Shown: positions 1 through 8,038 of the stretch, one piece after another | How positions within the stretch are numbered: position 1 is the first letter of the stretch | Layout of the letters: each line of letters begins with the position of its first letter | NCBI GenBank assembly: GCA_946617165.1 | Contig: CAMOJP010000013.1 | Coordinates: 1 to 36,881 of the forward strand | DNA length: 36,881 nt | Origin: an uncultured Bacteroidales bacterium | GTDB lineage: Bacteria > Bacteroidota > Bacteroidia > Bacteroidales > Paludibacteraceae | Reading direction: 5' to 3' | Position numbers and translations under genes: made by a program | Notes under the pieces: model-generated | What the model was told of the DNA's origin: nothing | Database searches by the model: none | Seen by the model: the letters and a program-made list of their open reading frames with translations, nothing else

Positions 1-54
1 TAGCTCGTCAGGCTCATAACCTGAAGGTCGGTGGTTCGATCCCATCCTCCGCAA
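1..54 (+). tRNA. tRNA-Met (CAT), 5'-truncated, probably initiator
   Basis: This is the 3' portion of a tRNA cut by the window edge. The anticodon stem TCAGG/CCTGA encloses a 7-base loop with anticodon CAT at 15-17. The T arm (GGTGG / TTCGATC / CCATC) folds with one G-U pair. The acceptor 3' strand is CTCCGCA followed by discriminator A at 54, and CCA is not encoded. An A at position 72 and the D-arm remnant TAGCTCGTC resemble bacterial initiator tRNA-fMet, although the usual three G-C pairs of the anticodon stem are not complete (A29-T41). The tRNA identity is firm; the initiator assignment is an inference that needs the missing 5' half. Confidence 0.92.
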
Positions 55-58
55 CTTG

Positions 59-84
59 AGAGCGCAACGAGCGCTCTTTTTTTT
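59..84 (+). terminator. Intrinsic terminator of the tRNA-Met transcript
   Basis: A perfect 7-bp stem (AGAGCGC / GCGCTCT, loop AACGA) begins 4 nt after the tRNA discriminator base and is followed by a run of T (78-84). It is directional: read on the minus strand the stem lacks a T tract, so it would not stop the converging umuC transcript. Confidence 0.9.
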
Positions 85-126
85 GTGCATCCTTTCATAG
101 GTCCCGCTCCTGAAACAGATCCCCGT

Positions 127-1389
127 TCAACACTTCAAAGTGATAATGTCTGCAATATTGGTGGTATAGGCAGGACTCTTGCTGCCTATCTCATACAACG
201 GCGTAGAATTAGGGTCGGCTAATTGATGAGCATAAGTGAGGGAATGTTTGCCTGTCCGGTCGTTTATCGTATCGATAGCATGCTGTAAACGATTGTCGCG
301 TGCTCTGTCCCGTGTGTCAAAAAGTGATTGTTGTACACTGCTGTCTGGCTCAATAGCAAGCGCAATAACTCCCGCACGCTTGAATGGTGTGCCCTCCTGC
401 CATTGTACGCGGACGGTTCGTAATAAAGCGTCTGTTAGTTCGCGTGTGTTGGCGGTCGGAACAGTAAACGTTAGCGTCTGCTGAATACTGCGCGTGTCCT
501 CGTTGAAACGGGAGGTGTGGGCAAATACAACCATCTGACGGCATACACTGTGTTGGGATCTTAATTTATGCGCAACATGGTCGCAGAATGTAGATAGAGC
601 TTGCTCTAACTGTGGACGGTTGGTAACTGGATGAGCAAATGTGCGGGAACAGGTAATTGATTGCTTCAGAGGTAAATCGCTGTTTTCAATACAAGCGATT
701 CCGTTTAGTTCTCGCCATGTCATCACACCCGGTTGGTGCAATATATGATGTATATAGGGCTCTGTGCGGTTGGCATAATCAAGAGCCGTATTAATACCCA
801 ATCCCTTTAGTTTTGCGGCGGACTGACGACCTATTCCCCATACATCACTAATTGGAATATTGGACAAGGCTTTGATACGTTTCTCCTCTGTATCAATTGT
901 ACAAACACCGTGATAACCGGCGTAATGCTTGGCATAGTCGGCCGCTATTTTGCACAATGTCTTGCTCGGGGCAATCCCGAATGAAACAGGCACTCCGATA
1001 CCCTTCAGAATATCTGTACATAGTTGCAGGCATTGGGAGCGCATCGTGGCACTGTCCGGTAAGTGCGAAAGGTCCATAAATGCCTCGTCAATAGAGTATT
1101 GCTGCAACTCGGAGGTGTAGCGTGATAAGGTGCGCATAATGCGTCCCGAGATATCACCGTATAAGGCAAAATTTGACGAGAAATGCGTAATCTTATATTG
1201 TGCTACTTCTTTCTGTATCTGGTAAAATGGTACTCCCATTTTGATGCCTAATCGCTTCACCTCGTTGGAACGCGCAACGACACATCCGTCATTGCCTGAC
1301 AAAACAACAACGGGGCGGTTGTTCAAATCCGGACGAAATATACGTTCGCATGAAACAAAAAAGTTATTGCAGTCGCACAGTGCTAACAC
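127..1389 (-). CDS. umuC: UmuC, catalytic subunit of translesion DNA polymerase V
   Basis: A 420-residue Y-family DNA polymerase, the usual UmuC length. The N-terminus LCDCNNFFVSCER carries the first metal-binding aspartate (D6) and the steric-gate region. The second catalytic motif YSIDEAFMDLS places D101-E102. Helix-hairpin-helix (DVWGIGRQSAAKL) and little-finger regions follow. UmuC copies damaged DNA with a cleaved UmuD dimer as part of the SOS response. It lies 3 nt downstream of umuD and is surely co-transcribed with it. The start ATG at 1387-1389 gives the canonical family N-terminus. I see no terminator on this strand between the stop and the tRNA. Confidence 0.97.
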   Translation of the reverse strand: MLALCDCNNFFVSCERIFRPDLNNRPVVVLSGNDGCVVARSNEVKRLGIKMGVPFYQIQKEVAQYKITHFSSNFALYGDISGRIMRTLSRYTSELQQYSIDEAFMDLSHLPDSATMRSQCLQLCTDILKGIGVPVSFGIAPSKTLCKIAADYAKHYAGYHGVCTIDTEEKRIKALSNIPISDVWGIGRQSAAKLKGLGINTALDYANRTEPYIHHILHQPGVMTWRELNGIACIENSDLPLKQSITCSRTFAHPVTNRPQLEQALSTFCDHVAHKLRSQHSVCRQMVVFAHTSRFNEDTRSIQQTLTFTVPTANTRELTDALLRTVRVQWQEGTPFKRAGVIALAIEPDSSVQQSLFDTRDRARDNRLQHAIDTINDRTGKHSLTYAHQLADPNSTPLYEIGSKSPAYTTNIADIITLKC

Positions 1390-1392
1390 GAT

Positions 1393-1827
1393 CTATCGTT
1401 TTACAGAATGAATAGTATGTGTAATGACTCCCCATATAATAAACGCATTTTCTTCCGTCACGCGAATAGGCTTAAAACGTTGGTTGTGTGGAATAAGCCA
1501 GGCGCAATTATTATCAGAATCTAAACGAAACTCTTTTATGGTGAATTCGCCATCAATATATGCGGCTACATAATTCCCGGATGTGGCCTGAAGTGAGCGG
1601 TCTATTACTACAATGTCACCGTTGAAGATTCCTGCATCTTTCATGCTGTCTCCGTCAATCCGCGCATAAAATGTGGTCTCTGGATGATGGACAATCTCGC
1701 GGGTGATGTCAATGCAATCCGTGTAATCCGAAGCAGGCGAAGGGAAACCGGCATGCAAATGCTCGGCAAGAGGTAATTCGGGGCTGCCAACCTGCGACAG
1801 CGTAAAATGAGTAAGACGGTCGGACAT
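1393..1827 (-). CDS. umuD: UmuD, SOS-cleavable polymerase V accessory protein
   Basis: A 144-residue S24-family (LexA/UmuD) self-cleaving protein. The cleavage site is A26-G27 in HAGFPSPA, matching the E. coli C24-G25 context. The serine nucleophile is S61 in DGDSMKDAG and the general-base lysine is K98 in FTIKEF. RecA filaments would stimulate removal of the first 26 residues and so activate UmuC. I chose the ATG at 1825-1827 because the longer reading frame (to 1905) runs back through the promoter and because this start gives UmuD-like spacing (S60/K97 in E. coli). AAAGGA lies just upstream as a plausible ribosome site. I did not find a convincing LexA operator. Confidence 0.95.
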   Translation of the reverse strand: MSDRLTHFTLSQVGSPELPLAEHLHAGFPSPASDYTDCIDITREIVHHPETTFYARIDGDSMKDAGIFNGDIVVIDRSLQATSGNYVAAYIDGEFTIKEFRLDSDNNCAWLIPHNQRFKPIRVTEENAFIIWGVITHTIHSVKR

Positions 1828-1850
1828 GTTCCTTTTTCTGATTTTTGGTG

Positions 1851-1883
1851 CAAAGGTACAATATTTTTTGCAAATCAAACAAA
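1851..1883 (-). promoter_or_regulatory. Promoter of umuDC
   Basis: On the minus strand the -7 element TACCTTTG (1851-1858) sits 21 nt downstream of TTTG (1880-1883; a second TTTG at 1876-1879 gives 17 nt). This matches the Bacteroidota housekeeping promoter TTTG / TAnnTTTG. It is divergent from the promoter at 1920-1951. Confidence 0.75.
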
Positions 1884-1919
1884 ATTTTTGTCTCTTTTTT
1901 GCCAAAACTGTACTTTTTA

Positions 1920-1951
1920 TTTGGATATGTGCAAAAAAAGTATTACCTTTG
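1920..1951 (+). promoter_or_regulatory. Promoter of the dgk-dut-envC-rimM operon
   Basis: TTTG at 1920-1923 and TACCTTTG at 1944-1951 are separated by 20 nt, a textbook Bacteroidota promoter. It lies 39 nt upstream of the lipid kinase ATG. No other promoter of this type was noticed in the next 8 kb, so it may drive all ten following genes. Confidence 0.85.
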
Positions 1952-1990
1952 CGCCCAAATGCGCAAATAGAGAATTAAACAATACAGCAT

Positions 1991-2878
1991 ATGAAAAATA
2001 TTGCTTTTATCATCAATCCTATCTCCGGAGGACAAACTTCGGCACGACGTAAACTGCCGAAGTTGATTGACAAAGAGTTGGACCGTAGCCAATGGCTTCC
2101 TAACATCGTGTTTACAGAATATGCCGGTCATGCAACAGAATTGGCCCTCCAGTTCGCCATGATGGGCTTCGAAGCCGTCGTCGCTGTCGGTGGAGACGGC
2201 ACTGTGAACGAAGTGGCACAAGGATTGCGCGACACACAGACAGCCCTCGGAGTTATACCCGTCGGAAGCGGAAACGGATTCGCTAGACATCTTCATATTC
2301 CGATGAATGCCTCACGCGCTATTCAGATGCTCAACCGTAGTGAACCCATATGCTGTGACTATGGCATGGCTAATGACCATATGTTTGTTACTACTTGCGG
2401 AGTCGGGTTTGATGCGCTTATTGCCGACCATTTTGCAGGCTCTTCGAAACGCGGTTTCGCCACCTATTTCCAAAACATCATCAAAGATGTCTTTTCGTAT
2501 GAACCGGAGACATACCGCATCGTCGGAGAAGGTATCGACTTGTCGCATAAGGCATTCCTTATCACTGTCGCTAATGCCAATCAATGGGGAAATGATGCCT
2601 TTATCGCGCCGCATGCAAGCGTACAAGACGGCCTGCTGGATATTTGTATCATGAGTCCGTCAGCTTTGTTAGGGGCACCGGGACTGGCGTTGCGTCTCTT
2701 TACTAAAAGCATTGATAATAGTTTCTTTATGGATACGCTAAAAGCCAAAGAAATTACCTTGCAGCGTGAGACTGAAGCTCCTTTTCATATTGATGGCGAC
2801 CCAGTTAAGATGGGTAAAGATATACACATCCGCATCGTGCCGGATGGATTAAGAGTATTGGTTGAAAAACGTTTCTGA
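1991..2878 (+). CDS. Diacylglycerol/lipid kinase family protein
   Basis: A 295-residue member of the DagK/YegS lipid kinase family, which phosphorylates diacylglycerol or related lipids using ATP at the cytoplasmic membrane face. The N-terminal nucleotide-binding fold shows INPISGG at 9-14, the signature GGDGTVNE at 67-74 and [10 protein letters not shown] at 92-101. The C-terminal half is a beta-rich lobe ending in the family-typical IDGDP segment. The length matches the family. It is the first gene of a long operon, with dut beginning 1 nt after its stop. The exact lipid substrate cannot be read from the sequence; recycling of diacylglycerol from envelope synthesis is the usual role. Confidence 0.92.
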   Translation: MKNIAFIINPISGGQTSARRKLPKLIDKELDRSQWLPNIVFTEYAGHATELALQFAMMGFEAVVAVGGDGTVNEVAQGLRDTQTALGVIPVGSGNGFARHLHIPMNASRAIQMLNRSEPICCDYGMANDHMFVTTCGVGFDALIADHFAGSSKRGFATYFQNIIKDVFSYEPETYRIVGEGIDLSHKAFLITVANANQWGNDAFIAPHASVQDGLLDICIMSPSALLGAPGLALRLFTKSIDNSFFMDTLKAKEITLQRETEAPFHIDGDPVKMGKDIHIRIVPDGLRVLVEKRF

Positions 2879-2879
2879 T

Positions 2880-3314
2880 ATGATACTGAAGATTATTAAT
2901 AAAAGCAATAACCCCCTCCCGCGTTATGAAAGCGAACAGGCGGCGGGGATGGATTTGCGGTGTAATATCGCAGAGCCGATCACTCTTCGCCCCTTGGAGC
3001 GACGACTTATTCCTACTGGATTGTTTATCCAATTGCCCGTCGGATATGAGGCCCAAATACGTCCGCGCAGCGGATTGGCACTTAAGCGGGGACTGACCGT
3101 ACTCAATACCCCGGGAACAATTGACTCGGACTATCGGGGCGAGATTGGAGTCATCTTGGTCAATATCTCTAATGAAGAACAAACTATTGAACCCGGCGAA
3201 CGCATTTGCCAGATGGTTATTGCGCGTCATGAACATGCCGAAGTAGAGTGCGTTGAGGTCTTGGATGAAACAGAACGGGGAACTGGGGGATTCGGACACT
3301 CAGGAAGTAAATAA
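2880..3314 (+). CDS. dut: Deoxyuridine 5'-triphosphate nucleotidohydrolase (dUTPase)
   Basis: A 144-residue trimeric dUTPase that hydrolyses dUTP to dUMP and pyrophosphate. All five family motifs are present in order: AAGMDL (21-26), RPRSGLA (61-67), the uracil-binding hairpin with [11 protein letters not shown] (79-89, catalytic D82), [10 protein letters not shown] (105-114) and the C-terminal [10 protein letters not shown] (133-142). I placed the start at the ATG at 2880 rather than an upstream in-frame ATG at 2862, because 2862 lies inside the lipid kinase gene and 2880 gives the usual family length. It is translationally close to the gene before it and 2 nt from the TPR gene after it. Confidence 0.97.
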   Translation: MILKIINKSNNPLPRYESEQAAGMDLRCNIAEPITLRPLERRLIPTGLFIQLPVGYEAQIRPRSGLALKRGLTVLNTPGTIDSDYRGEIGVILVNISNEEQTIEPGERICQMVIARHEHAEVECVEVLDETERGTGGFGHSGSK

Positions 3315-3316
3315 AC

Positions 3317-4333
3317 ATGCAGTGTAAGTTTTGGCTTATAGGGTGTGCGTTGATTGCGGCTTTGGCGCTGCAAGCAAAACCGAAAGTGAAACAGGTGATG
3401 ACGCAGGAGCAGGAACAGCAGTTCCTCTATTATTTCTATGCCGCACGGCATGCTATCGAACAGGAGAATTATGCGAGGGCTTTTATTCTGCTTGATTTCT
3501 GCTACCAAATAAATCCGGACGATGCACTCGTAAACGATCATCTCGGAGTTATATATTCAAGCCTTAAGCAGGATCAGAAAGCGGGAGAATACTTCGCCAA
3601 AGCCTATAAACTCGCACCTGCTGAATGTAGTGAGCATTATCTGAACTATCTCATCAATGCCCAACAGTGGAAAAAAGCACTCAAAGTACAGAATCATATC
3701 GATGAGTTGCAGGGCTTTGACTCAAATAGTGCCCTGAACAGATATCGCATCTATCTTGGGCTCAATAAAGGTAAAAATGCTGTCGCTGCTATAGACCGTT
3801 ATCTCGAACAAGACCCTAACTCACTCAACTTCCTGCTCTTCCGCGCAGACATTCATATACGACTGCAGGAAGAAAAACCGGTATTCGAACTGGCTCAACG
3901 GATATCCAAACTCTTCCCCTTGACGCTCCAAGAACTTGAGATGATTAAGAAAGTCCCCTATTGCGCTTACATCGTTAGCCATATAAAAACCTATCAAGCC
4001 GACTCCTTGATGACTATGGACCAACGTGACAGAGCTTACGAGAATTACGAAGTAGCCATCTATCTATGGCCTAAAAACTTGACAGCCCTCAATAACTTTG
4101 CCTATAGCTTGGCTACACATAATGGCAATCTCAGCCAGGCTGAACAGATGAGTTCCACAACGATACAAGCCGATGCCAATAACCCCGTATTCCTGGATAC
4201 CTACGCGTGGATTCTTCATCTCAAAGGGCAAGATGTCTTGGCTGCTTTCTATCTCCGCAAAGCTCTCGAAAATGCGAAAGATGAAGAGGTGAAAAAAGTG
4301 GTCTTGGAACATCTCGAACAGATTAAACAATGA
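3317..4333 (+). CDS. Secreted TPR-repeat protein
   Basis: A 338-residue protein with a likely signal peptide (hydrophobic 5-20, possible cleavage after LQA) followed by tetratricopeptide-like helices. Clear units are around residues 65-98 (NDHLGVIYSSLKQDQKAGEYFAKAY) and 245-335 (AYENYEVAIYLWP, LNNFAYSLA, TYAWILHLKGQ). TPR proteins act as scaffolds, so this is probably a periplasmic assembly partner. It overlaps the DUF4292 lipoprotein gene by ATGA, and the TPR / DUF4292 / LytM order is a familiar Bacteroidales arrangement that suggests a shared envelope task. No catalytic residues are evident and the specific function is unknown. Confidence 0.85.
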   Translation: MQCKFWLIGCALIAALALQAKPKVKQVMTQEQEQQFLYYFYAARHAIEQENYARAFILLDFCYQINPDDALVNDHLGVIYSSLKQDQKAGEYFAKAYKLAPAECSEHYLNYLINAQQWKKALKVQNHIDELQGFDSNSALNRYRIYLGLNKGKNAVAAIDRYLEQDPNSLNFLLFRADIHIRLQEEKPVFELAQRISKLFPLTLQELEMIKKVPYCAYIVSHIKTYQADSLMTMDQRDRAYENYEVAIYLWPKNLTALNNFAYSLATHNGNLSQAEQMSSTTIQADANNPVFLDTYAWILHLKGQDVLAAFYLRKALENAKDEEVKKVVLEHLEQIKQ

Positions 4334-4857
4334 AACAACGAATAGGCATATTGATTCTCTTGGTCGCTCTCTTGTGTGGGTGTGCTACTTCGCGTAAACT
4401 CACCAAACAACCGGCTTGGCAAACAGCTAATGTATCCAACTGCACGGCTACCGTCACCATGGACTCTATGGCATATACCATAGGTTGCGCAATGCAGGTC
4501 ATGAGGGATTCCCTTGTCATCATTTCTCTAAGACCTATGATGAATATCGAAATAGGAAGACTCGAGATAACGCCCGGGCAAGCTTTGGCAATTGATAAAA
4601 TTAATCACCAATATACGGCGGTTGAACTAACGAAAACGCTGCCACTCGTACCTAAAATCAGATGGAACGACTTGCAGGCTTTTGCTGCGGCGGAAAAAGC
4701 TCAAAAGGGGGACAGCGTGACCCTTAACTATGCCTACAAAGGGCACTTGCTCAGACTCAACTTGACCTATGGAGATATTGCCTATGATGCACCAATACTC
4801 ATCCGCCGGTTAAATGTGGATAAATATAAATACGTAGATACTTTCTTGCCTGAATGA
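4330..4857 (+). CDS. DUF4292-type envelope lipoprotein
   Basis: A 175-residue lipoprotein with signal peptide and lipobox LLCGC (Cys18). The mature part is beta-rich and resembles the DUF4292 family found next to EnvC-like proteins in Bacteroidota. Family members are often compared with LolA/LolB-like lipid-binding folds, which would suggest handling of a hydrophobic ligand, but this is inference. It is coupled by ATGA overlaps to the TPR gene before it and the LytM gene after it. The length (175) is somewhat shorter than many DUF4292 proteins. I am sure about the lipoprotein and moderately sure about the family. Confidence 0.78.
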   Translation: MKQRIGILILLVALLCGCATSRKLTKQPAWQTANVSNCTATVTMDSMAYTIGCAMQVMRDSLVIISLRPMMNIEIGRLEITPGQALAIDKINHQYTAVELTKTLPLVPKIRWNDLQAFAAAEKAQKGDSVTLNYAYKGHLLRLNLTYGDIAYDAPILIRRLNVDKYKYVDTFLPE

Positions 4858-6032
4858 AACGAATACTCACATATTGTTTACTCATACTAATTGCTGTGGG
4901 GTTGTCTGCTGCTGATAATTCCGTCAAAAACCTGCAAAAACAGCAACGGCAACTCAAGCAGGAGATTGAGCAAACCAATAAAATGCTCAAGCAAACAAAA
5001 AAGAACGAAACGGCTACCGTAACGAAGTTGCAGCTCATCAATCAGAATATTGCTACCCAAAAGAAACTCATTAATAGCCTCGGCAAGGAGATCTCTTCGA
5101 TTGATGACGAAATAGGAGTGCTCAACCGCCGCAGGGATACGCTCGAACAGACACTCGCTTCCCTTAAGGCGGACTATGCCAATATCGTTCGGGAGTCCCA
5201 CTATGTCAGACTGCAGCAGTCACCACTCCTGTTTATCCTCTCTGCCAAGAGCTTCCAGCAACTCGTCAGACGCGTCCGGTACTTGCAGATGTTTGCCCAA
5301 TACAGGCATCAGCAAGTGGCACGCATCGAGGGTGTTAAAACAGAAATAAATACACAAAATACTAAACTCGAACAGCACAAAAACGATAAACAACACGCCC
5401 TCAAAACACAGAAACGCGAACAGGAGGCCTTGGCAAGAGACGAACGTAAACAGCAACAAATGCTCAAAGACCTGAAGAAAAAAGAAAAAGAACTGACGGC
5501 GCAGCTTAAAAAACAGCAGAAAAAAGTGGACGACCTCAATAAACGTATCTCCGAAACTATTGAAAAACAGGCTAAAGCGCAGGCACAAGTCGCACTCACT
5601 AAAGAACAACAACTCGTTGCCGGTAACTTTGAACAAAATAAAGGACGCCTCCCGTGGCCCGTCGAAAAAGGATTTATCAGCGGACAATTCGGCAAACACC
5701 AACACCCTGTCTATAAAGATGTAACAATTGATAATAAAGGTATCTACCTGCAAACAACGGCGGGACAAGGGGCAAGAGCCGTCTTCGAAGGACAAGTCAC
5801 TTCATGCTTCCTCATGAATGGATCCTATGCCGTTATCGTTGCACACGGTAACTATCGCTCAGTATATGCCGGACTGAGCAGACTCAATGTGAAACAGGGA
5901 GATAATGTGGTCGCTAAACAGAAAATAGGAACCATCTTCTCTGACCCGGAACAAGATAATAAAACAGAACTCTTCTTCCAGATTTGGAAGGACAAAACAA
6001 TTCTCAATCCGAGTTCATGGCTCGCTAAATAA
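4854..6032 (+). CDS. EnvC-like coiled-coil protein with degenerate LytM (M23) domain
   Basis: A 392-residue exported protein: signal peptide (1-20, cleavage near SAAD), a long Lys/Gln/Glu-rich coiled coil (about 22-245) and a C-terminal LytM/M23 domain (about 268-392). Active M23 peptidases carry an HxxxD motif and a C-terminal HxH. Here the first motif reads HPVYKDVTIDNKG and the last reads ELFFQIWK, so most zinc ligands are missing. One histidine survives (VAHGN). The protein is therefore expected to activate cell-wall amidases during septation, as E. coli EnvC does, rather than cut peptidoglycan. It starts by ATGA overlap with the DUF4292 gene. Confidence 0.9.
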   Translation: MKRILTYCLLILIAVGLSAADNSVKNLQKQQRQLKQEIEQTNKMLKQTKKNETATVTKLQLINQNIATQKKLINSLGKEISSIDDEIGVLNRRRDTLEQTLASLKADYANIVRESHYVRLQQSPLLFILSAKSFQQLVRRVRYLQMFAQYRHQQVARIEGVKTEINTQNTKLEQHKNDKQHALKTQKREQEALARDERKQQQMLKDLKKKEKELTAQLKKQQKKVDDLNKRISETIEKQAKAQAQVALTKEQQLVAGNFEQNKGRLPWPVEKGFISGQFGKHQHPVYKDVTIDNKGIYLQTTAGQGARAVFEGQVTSCFLMNGSYAVIVAHGNYRSVYAGLSRLNVKQGDNVVAKQKIGTIFSDPEQDNKTELFFQIWKDKTILNPSSWLAK

Positions 6033-6040
6033 TCAACCGT

Positions 6041-6511
6041 ATGAAAAAAATAATCTATCCCTTACTGCTCATCCTTATCCTCGGGGCTTTGCCCGCCTGT
6101 AAGAAAAAAGACTGGTTGGACTGGAAAGCCCAAAATCAACTCTGGCTCGAGCAAAACAAAAAGAACCCGGATGTCGTCGTTACATCTTCCGGATTGCAAT
6201 ATAAGGTCATCGCTGACCCCAACCCTTACGACGCAAGACCGTCGCAGAGCAACCTCATTACGTGTACCTACACCGGACGACTCATTAACGGTGCACAGTT
6301 CGAGGGAGGGACTAATATGTTCGAGGTCAATTCGCTTATCGCCGGATTCGCCGAAGGAATAAAAAAGATACACACTAACGGGGATATTATCCTCTATATC
6401 CCGTACCAGTTAGGCTATCTCGAAGAGGCGCAGGGAACCGAAGGAACTGTCTCGTTTATTCCGCCCTATTCCACGCTTATTTTCACTATTCACTTGGATG
6501 CCGTTCAGTAA
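6041..6511 (+). CDS. FKBP-type peptidyl-prolyl isomerase-like lipoprotein
   Basis: A 156-residue lipoprotein (signal peptide, lipobox LPAC with Cys20) followed by one FKBP-like domain. Recognisable FKBP segments are CTYTGRLINGAQFEGG (about 90-105), the ligand-pocket stretch LIAGFAEGIKKIHTNGDIILYIP (about 114-136) and the end strand PPYSTLIFTIHL. The usual ALAYG pocket residues are altered to QLGYLEE, so catalytic efficiency is uncertain. It would act at the outer or inner membrane as a proline isomerase or chaperone. It begins 8 nt after the LytM gene and shares one base of its stop codon with the next start. Confidence 0.85.
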   Translation: MKKIIYPLLLILILGALPACKKKDWLDWKAQNQLWLEQNKKNPDVVVTSSGLQYKVIADPNPYDARPSQSNLITCTYTGRLINGAQFEGGTNMFEVNSLIAGFAEGIKKIHTNGDIILYIPYQLGYLEEAQGTEGTVSFIPPYSTLIFTIHLDAVQ

Positions 6512-6993
6512 TGTCATTACCTCGTCATATATGTTGTACGTTATTGGTCATTCTTGGGCTGACAGCATGCGAAGGAACTACCTTTAACTCGTCTGTCCCC
6601 ACTTCGCCCGTGCAACTCGTCATCAATACCGAGGCGGGGGAATACGTGCATTTTGTAACCGATAATATCGGAGAATACATCATCGTTGATGCAACGGGCT
6701 ATCATTATCACAACAAAACCATTCCGCTCACAAACACCGACTATTACGGCTATGCAGGCGTATTAATCTACATCACACACGACAGGCAATATGCAGCTTT
6801 TGACCTCTGCTGCCCCCATTGCCTCAAACGAACACCCTGTTACTTGGACGGATTCTTTGTCGTTTGTCCCGCCTGCGGAGAACAATATGACGTCTCCCAC
6901 GGATACGCTACACCTGTTAATGCTGTCAGCAAAGAGGCATTGCGAAAATATAACCCCATCTATTCCAACCATCGGCTAACAATTCGAAACTGA
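6511..6993 (+). CDS. Rieske-like / cysteine-pair lipoprotein of unknown function
   Basis: A 160-residue lipoprotein (hydrophobic N-terminus, lipobox LTAC with Cys20). The C-terminal half contains two cysteine pairs, CCPHC (about 110-114) and CPAC (about 129-132), spaced like the ligand loops of a Rieske domain and followed by GEQYDVSHGYATP. A genuine Rieske centre uses one Cys and one His in each loop. Here both loops read CPxC, which would suit a zinc ribbon or an unusual Fe-S site. I know similar Bacteroidales lipoproteins that are annotated as Rieske-like, but no function is established. The TAATG junction indicates translational coupling to the FKBP-like gene; rimM follows 1 nt after its stop. 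Confidence 0.75.
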   Translation: MSLPRHICCTLLVILGLTACEGTTFNSSVPTSPVQLVINTEAGEYVHFVTDNIGEYIIVDATGYHYHNKTIPLTNTDYYGYAGVLIYITHDRQYAAFDLCCPHCLKRTPCYLDGFFVVCPACGEQYDVSHGYATPVNAVSKEALRKYNPIYSNHRLTIRN

Positions 6994-6994
6994 T

Positions 6995-7489
6995 ATGAAC
7001 CGGCTTATACCAATAGGATACGTACGTAAATCTCATGGAACCAATGGAGAAGTGCAATGTCTTATGGACAATGAACTCTTCTTTGACTTGGATCCGGATT
7101 TTATCTTCATCGAGTTAGAGGCTATTCCTGTGCCTTTCCGCGTCCTTGATTGGCATACAAAAGGGGATGATGCACTCATGCAACTCAAAGGGATTGACTC
7201 CGAACAAAAGGCCAACCGCCTCATCTCCGCTAAGATATTCATGGAGCTGGATGACTCTTCATCCGATAATACCGACAGCACGCAGACGCTTACTTGGGCT
7301 TCTCTGGCGGGAAGGCAACTCGTGGATGACGAGCAAGGACCGCAAGGATTGATTGAACATGTGGACGAAACAACCGCCAATATACTCCTCTTCCTCGATA
7401 ACGGGCGTATCTTACCTATACACGAAGATTTTATCGTGGATATAACCGACACGCAACTCACTACGCATTATACATTCCTTATACAATGA
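6995..7489 (+). CDS. rimM: Ribosome maturation factor RimM
   Basis: A 164-residue RimM that binds ribosomal protein S19 and assists maturation of the 16S rRNA 3' domain (head of the 30S subunit). The N-terminal RimM barrel begins with PIGYVRKSHGTNGEV, the family hallmark. The C-terminal PRC barrel (about 98-164) starts at LAGRQLVDDEQGPQG and ends with the IPIHEDFI-like strand (here LPIHEDFIVDI). Length is normal. The stop overlaps the start of the SPOUT methyltransferase, so two RNA-maturation genes are coupled. Confidence 0.93.
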   Translation: MNRLIPIGYVRKSHGTNGEVQCLMDNELFFDLDPDFIFIELEAIPVPFRVLDWHTKGDDALMQLKGIDSEQKANRLISAKIFMELDDSSSDNTDSTQTLTWASLAGRQLVDDEQGPQGLIEHVDETTANILLFLDNGRILPIHEDFIVDITDTQLTTHYTFLIQ

Positions 7490-8025
7490 TGGAGAAGAAA
7501 ACAACTGCTGAAATGAACCGCCTTACCGTGGAACAGTTCCACAAGGCGAATAAACTGCCGCTCGTCGTTGTACTGGATAATATACGCTCGCAGCATAATG
7601 TCGGAGCCGTCTTCCGGACTGCCGATGCCTTCTGCCTCAAAGGAGTTTATCTCTGTGGGATTTGCTGCTGTCCGCCTAATGACGAGATTCACAAAACTGC
7701 CCTCGGAGCCGAGGAAACAGTCGAGTGGCGCTATTTCCAAGACACCTTGGATGCCGTCCAAACGCTTCATAATAACGGATATACCGTCTATGCCGTCGAG
7801 CAGGTCCATGACTCTATTACACTCGAACAAGCCGTCTCCGCCTTGCCTTCCTCCAATATCGCTGTCGTTCTCGGACACGAGGTCTTCGGAGTGCAGCAGG
7901 AGGTAGTGGACGCATGTGATGCGTGTATCGAGATCCCGCAATATGGCACTAAACACAGCCTGAATGTCTCTGTCACTGCGGGCATTGTCCTATATAGACT
8001 CTCACACGCGCTTCGACAGCTTTAA
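7486..8025 (+). CDS. TrmH/SpoU-family RNA 2'-O-methyltransferase
   Basis: A 179-residue SPOUT enzyme using S-adenosylmethionine to 2'-O-methylate rRNA or tRNA. The three knot motifs are evident: motif 1 NIRSQHNVGAVFRTADAF (about 31-49), motif 2 VVLGHEVFGV (about 126-135, with His where most members have Asn) and motif 3 IEIPQYGTKHSLNVSVTAGI (about 147-166). There is no N-terminal substrate-binding domain, as in the short TrmL/SpoU-like proteins of Bacteroidota. Two adjacent ATGs (7486, 7489) are possible starts; both overlap the rimM stop. The RNA target cannot be deduced. Confidence 0.93.
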   Translation: MMEKKTTAEMNRLTVEQFHKANKLPLVVVLDNIRSQHNVGAVFRTADAFCLKGVYLCGICCCPPNDEIHKTALGAEETVEWRYFQDTLDAVQTLHNNGYTVYAVEQVHDSITLEQAVSALPSSNIAVVLGHEVFGVQQEVVDACDACIEIPQYGTKHSLNVSVTAGIVLYRLSHALRQL

Positions 8026-8038
8026 ACAAATAGCAACC

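Noticed and set aside
1828..1905. N-terminal extension of UmuD
   Set aside because: It runs through the umuDC promoter, and the shorter start gives canonical UmuD spacing of cleavage site, Ser and Lys.
1851..1951. LexA operator between the divergent promoters
   Set aside because: I could not see a convincing palindrome, so SOS control of umuDC is expected from the family but not shown here.
5220..5795. 191-codon minus-strand frame opposite the EnvC-like gene
   Set aside because: It is the antisense of a Lys/Gln-rich coiled coil, giving a Phe/Leu-rich artefact.
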